From contig NZ_CP030050.1 of assembly GCF_015291705.1 (NCBI RefSeq), positions 3,906,001 through 3,970,000 on the forward strand: a stretch of DNA of 64,000 nt, written 5' to 3'. Position numbers and translations under genes: made by a program. Under the pieces are notes generated by a model that saw only the letters and a list, made by a program, of their open reading frames with translations, did no database searches and was not told the origin of the DNA. The stretch's first letter is position 1, and every line of letters begins with the position of its first letter. This DNA is from Bradyrhizobium arachidis (GTDB lineage: Bacteria > Pseudomonadota > Alphaproteobacteria > Rhizobiales > Xanthobacteraceae). Of the stretch, positions 60,850 to 64,000 are shown piece after piece.

Positions 60850-62145
60850 TCAGGGTTGGCGTGGCGAGGCATCGATACCGGGCGTGAGGCCGGGTGCGAT
60901 CTTCTCTGCCGGCGGAACCGCGGGCTCGCGTGTGTAGGGAAGCGCTTCCACCTCGGGGCGCTGCTGCGATGCCGCTTGCAGGCAGTCCGGACGGGGCGGA
61001 CGTCCCGCGCCGACCAGATCGACGACGGGATCGACGAAGCTCGCGCGGAACCGGTCGAACCAGCTTTGGCCACCGCCCGCGGACGGCTGCCGGATCGTCA
61101 CCGTCGCTGTCATGCCGGAGACGAGCGGGACATCCGGCGGAACCGTATCAATGGCGAGGCGGACCGGTACGCGCTGCGCCAGCCGCACCCAGGTGTAGAT
61201 CGGATCGACGTTGGGCAGGCCTTGCGTGCCTGTGGCGGCGTTCGACGCGCTGATGCCCCGCGTTACGGTCTTCACATGTCCGAGTATCGGGCTGGGATAA
61301 CCGACCAGTTGCGCTTCGGCGCGATCGCCGACGCACACCCGCGCCATCTTGGTCTCCTCGAAATAGCCGTCGATCCAGAAGCTGTTGGAGTCGATGACGG
61401 AAACGTTGCTGACGCCGGTGACGGCATAATCGCCCGCACGCAGCAGGAGGTTGGTGACATAGCCGTCGACCGGACTGACCACGCTGGTGCGCTTCAGGTT
61501 CAACTCCGCCTGCGCGAGTTGGTGCGTTGCTGCCTCGTAGGCAGCCTTCGCCTGCGCCGCATTGCCTGCATAGATCTGCTGCTCTTCGGGCGTCGTCGCA
61601 AGATCGGACAGATGCTGGCGCCGGTCGAACTCGGCCTTCTTCACCACGAGATCCGCGGCCCGCTGGTCGACCAGGGCCTTGCCGACGCGGACAGCCACCT
61701 CGAAGTCGAAGGGGTCGATGACGTAGAGGACGTCGCCCTTGTGGACGAACTGGTTGTCGGCCACACGCAGCTCCACGATCTTGCCGGCAACCTGCGGCGC
61801 GACGTTGGCGACCTGGACACGCACACTGCCGTTCCGCGTCCAGGGCGCCGTGACGTAGTGCTGCCAGGTCGCAGCCGCAATCACGATTGCGGTCAGTGCA
61901 ATCCCCAGGGTCGCTAGATGCTTGCCGGAAGCGCGGATGAAGCGGACCGCCGCTTTGCGCTGCGGCGTCGAGGGGGACGTGGTCTGTTCCTGAGGCCTGC
62001 CGTTCTCCATCGCGCGATCACCAGTGTCGTGCGCCACGGTCTCCGGCACGCCCGAATCGTTCACGTTGTCGGCGGCATCGGCCTGGACTTCGACTGACGG
62101 CTCGCCGCGGCGCGCGGCGGCGTCCCGGGGCAGGGCGGCGTCCAT
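60850..62145 (-). CDS. HlyD-family membrane fusion protein (AaeA/EmrA-like)
   Basis: 431 residues. A polar N-terminus of about 75 residues precedes one membrane helix (about 75-95), then lipoyl halves (VAPQVAGKIVELRV and VVSPVDGYVTNLLL) around a helical hairpin, then a beta domain. The C-terminal 60 residues are Pro-rich and unlike the family. It completes an AaeB/AaeX/AaeA-like exporter with the two upstream genes, which in E. coli exports hydroxylated aromatic acids. It starts 12 bases after the DUF1656 stop. Confidence 0.88.
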   Translation of the reverse strand: MDAALPRDAAARRGEPSVEVQADAADNVNDSGVPETVAHDTGDRAMENGRPQEQTTSPSTPQRKAAVRFIRASGKHLATLGIALTAIVIAAATWQHYVTAPWTRNGSVRVQVANVAPQVAGKIVELRVADNQFVHKGDVLYVIDPFDFEVAVRVGKALVDQRAADLVVKKAEFDRRQHLSDLATTPEEQQIYAGNAAQAKAAYEAATHQLAQAELNLKRTSVVSPVDGYVTNLLLRAGDYAVTGVSNVSVIDSNSFWIDGYFEETKMARVCVGDRAEAQLVGYPSPILGHVKTVTRGISASNAATGTQGLPNVDPIYTWVRLAQRVPVRLAIDTVPPDVPLVSGMTATVTIRQPSAGGGQSWFDRFRASFVDPVVDLVGAGRPPRPDCLQAASQQRPEVEALPYTREPAVPPAEKIAPGLTPGIDASPRQP

Positions 62146-62157
62146 GACTCTTTCTCC

Positions 62158-62361
62158 CTAGAAGAACAGTGCGAGCAAGCCGAACATCGCGACGTAGAGA
62201 CTGAGCTCCGCCAGCGAGGGGTTGCTGAACCAGCTTGCGAATCCGACGAAGCGCAGCAGCGGGCGGAGCAGCAGGAACGCGAGCAGCGCGATTACCGCAT
62301 AGGAAACAATGGGGGCGATGAGCACGCCGCCGACGACCAGCTCCCGATAGGTGTTCGTCAT
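62158..62361 (-). CDS. DUF1656 small membrane protein (AaeX-like)
   Basis: 67 residues with two hydrophobic helices (about 12-35 and 50-66) and the family start ELVVGGVLIAPIVSYAV. It is the C-terminal part of a longer overlapping frame, but the ATG at 62361 gives exactly the AaeX size and lies 12 bases after the FUSC stop. It belongs between the AaeB- and AaeA-type genes, as expected. Function unknown. Confidence 0.8.
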   Translation of the reverse strand: MTNTYRELVVGGVLIAPIVSYAVIALLAFLLLRPLLRFVGFASWFSNPSLAELSLYVAMFGLLALFF

Positions 62362-62372
62362 GGCCGTGCGCC

Positions 62373-64000
62373 CTAGCTTGGAGATTGTGAGGGCGCTAAT
62401 GCGCCGCGCGCTGCAATCAGCATGGCGATGGCCGAATTGGCGGACAATTTGCTTCGCGCTGCCGCCTTGCGCAGCGCCTCGGCAGAAGCGAGGATGGCGC
62501 GGCCGCTGCGCCGGGCGAGAGCCTCGCGCGCGTCCCGCGCCGCTCCGGCGAGCGGACCCTGTCGCAGTCGGTCCAGTTCGGCGCAGCAACGCCGCAAGGT
62601 CTCGGCCTGGTCGAAACAACGCATCGCTTTGGCCGTGATCTGACGATCCAGGGGCAAGGCACCGTTTGCGGTCAGGATCTGTTCGATCCGTGCTGCGTCG
62701 CGAAACGCGGCTTCTTCCGGCGCGAGGTGTCGGGTTCGTCCGCGGCCGAGGTGATCCAGCTCGCGCCCGGCCTCTCCCAGCAGCAGCCGCACCCTCCGGT
62801 CGCCGGATAGGGGCGGCAGCAGCATCTGTGCCGCGAAGACGAGCACCGCCGACATGCAGGCGAAGAGGCTCGTCACCAGGAACACCTCGGGGTCGTAGCT
62901 CTGCGGATTGGTCGGTGCGAGGACGGCGATCATGAACACCAGGACGAGCCGGCCGAGGGACGACAACATCGGGTTCGGCAATGACATCAGCAGCGCGAGG
63001 CCGATGACGACAGGCGCAAGACCGATCGCCAGCAGCTGAAACTCGGAGACGCCGTTGAAGACGAGGTATTTCAGGATGCCCGCCAGCGCGCAGGCGATCG
63101 GCATCGCCGTCACCGTTACCTGCGCAAAGATTCGTGGCGCGGGCGAGATTGAGCTGAGGCCGATGATCGCTGCGACGAGCGTGAGGCAGAGCTCGGTGCT
63201 CGGCCAGCCCGTCAGCACGAAGAAGAGCGCGATCAGCATGAACGAGATCGCGGCCCGTGCGGCGGTTTCCGCCGCGATGCGGCGCGAGCGGTAGAGCGGC
63301 GCGCGCCATGCATGATGTGGGTGCGTCCCTTCACGCAGCGCTTCGAGGCTGCTGCACACCTGCGCGTTCTTTCGGCTGATCTCGGCCTGGAGCCAGGATC
63401 GGGACATCGCTATCAGCCCGACTTTATCCGGGGAAGCGGTGGGGAGCGCTGCGAGCATGCGGCCGAGCGAGAGCGCGCTGACGAGGTCGACCAGCGCGGA
63501 GCGCGCGGCTTCGGTTCTCGGCGTGCCGGTGCTCGACTCCGTTACGAGGCTGGCGATCTCCGGACGCAGTGCCGCGATGTCGTGCAGCAGGCTCGCGGCA
63601 GCCGTTGCGGAGGGATGCCCGGCCGCTTGCGCGAGACCCGTGACCCGGCCGTGCAACCCCTCGATGCGGCTTGCCAGCACCGGATGATAGTTCGGTGCGG
63701 CCAGAACCTCGTTCACGAGCGCCACCGCGAGAACGCCGATGCCGATGGCGGCGCCGCGTGCGACGCCGGTCGGGAACACCTGCAGCGGCGTGTCGATCTG
63801 CTGGACGGCGACGAGGGCGACGGTGATGCAGCACAGCGCCGCCGCATAAGCGCGATTGCCGTCCAGCATCCCCGCGACATAGACGCAGAGCCCGACCCAC
63901 ATGCCGAGCACCGCGAGCAGGAGACCGTCGGTCTGGGAAAACAGGCCCGCGATCGCGATGGACGCCACGACGCCGATGACGGTTGCGACCAGCCGGTAGC
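62373..64000 (-). CDS. FUSC-family efflux transporter (AaeB-like), N-terminus beyond the window
   Basis: The frame runs to the window end without a stop; the visible codons there (YRLVATVIGVVASIAIAG) look like the inside of an FUSC N-terminal membrane domain, so the true start is outside. At least 540 residues are seen: an N-terminal membrane block, a cytoplasmic helical stretch (about 100-225), a second membrane block and a helical tail. This is the layout of AaeB aromatic-acid exporters. It is the first gene of the operon with DUF1656 and HlyD. Confidence 0.87.
   Translation of the reverse strand, partial: YRLVATVIGVVASIAIAGLFSQTDGLLLAVLGMWVGLCVYVAGMLDGNRAYAAALCCITVALVAVQQIDTPLQVFPTGVARGAAIGIGVLAVALVNEVLAAPNYHPVLASRIEGLHGRVTGLAQAAGHPSATAAASLLHDIAALRPEIASLVTESSTGTPRTEAARSALVDLVSALSLGRMLAALPTASPDKVGLIAMSRSWLQAEISRKNAQVCSSLEALREGTHPHHAWRAPLYRSRRIAAETAARAAISFMLIALFFVLTGWPSTELCLTLVAAIIGLSSISPAPRIFAQVTVTAMPIACALAGILKYLVFNGVSEFQLLAIGLAPVVIGLALLMSLPNPMLSSLGRLVLVFMIAVLAPTNPQSYDPEVFLVTSLFACMSAVLVFAAQMLLPPLSGDRRVRLLLGEAGRELDHLGRGRTRHLAPEEAAFRDAARIEQILTANGALPLDRQITAKAMRCFDQAETLRRCCAELDRLRQGPLAGAARDAREALARRSGRAILASAEALRKAAARSKLSANSAIAMLIAARGALAPSQSPS

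Noticed and set aside
1..64000. CRISPR arrays, insertion sequences, prophage genes, tRNA or rRNA genes
   Set aside because: I looked for regularly spaced repeats, transposase or integrase-like proteins, and cloverleaf or ribosomal sequence and found none. A short or degenerate tRNA could be missed by eye.

Overview
The window looks like a chromosomal segment of a GC-rich alphaproteobacterium of the Rhizobiales, most likely Bradyrhizobium or a close relative. This is inferred from codon use, from RpoH-family, Mqo, cyanide-insensitive-type bd oxidase and FdhD proteins with rhizobial flavour, and from the many ATGA-overlapped operons. I saw no rRNA, tRNA, CRISPR array, insertion sequence or phage gene. 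Base composition is even and nothing looks recently acquired, so the interest lies in gene combinations.

Layout: (1) 1-7.3 kb, a plus-strand sugar operon. It holds the end of a solute-binding protein, two MalF/MalG-type permeases, a zinc dehydrogenase, a MalK-type ATPase, a PfkB kinase, a LacD/YihT-type aldolase and an enolase-superfamily enzyme. The kinase resembles the sulfofructose kinase YihV. (2) 7.3-8.3 kb, two small exported proteins. (3) 8.4-17.1 kb, a stress and efflux block: a 59-residue ORF, an OmpR-type regulator, a histidine kinase, an RpoH-type sigma factor, an RND pump, its fusion protein and an exported low-complexity protein. (4) 17.1-27.7 kb, three paralogous giant regulators (winged helix, STAND-type ATPase, helical repeats) around three or four small exported proteins. 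(5) 27.9-31.3 kb, a short-chain dehydrogenase facing an oxidative-stress set: SrpA-like catalase, cytochrome b561 and Dps. (6) 31.5-43.6 kb, respiration and central metabolism: HdeD-like protein, FdhD, DUF1275 protein, fumarase C, a cupin, malate:quinone oxidoreductase, CydAB (CIO type), a Tat-exported bicupin and an FdhF/YdeP molybdoenzyme. (7) 43.6-50.9 kb on the minus strand, a PAS-type histidine kinase, then a second RND operon (low-complexity exported protein, fusion protein, pump, FlK-like thioesterase) and a small exported protein. (8) 51.2-59.4 kb, an exported alpha/beta hydrolase, a probable remnant of a metallo-beta-lactamase-fold gene, and a complete biotin-independent malonate decarboxylase operon, mdcACDEGBFH. 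(9) 59.6-64 kb on the minus strand, an AraC regulator and an AaeB/AaeX/AaeA-type aromatic-acid efflux operon that runs off the end.

How it fits together: the left end imports and breaks down a sugar or sugar derivative by a kinase and aldolase route. The middle senses envelope or chemical stress and drives efflux, with a private heat-shock-type sigma factor and three STAND regulators of unknown target. The respiratory block pairs fumarase and Mqo (fumarate to malate to oxaloacetate with quinone reduction) with a quinol oxidase. The mdc operon turns malonate into acetate and CO2.

Functions come from reading translations and remembered family features; no database search was run. Start codons were chosen from Shine-Dalgarno spacing, signal peptides and domain starts, and several remain uncertain, as noted in each entry.
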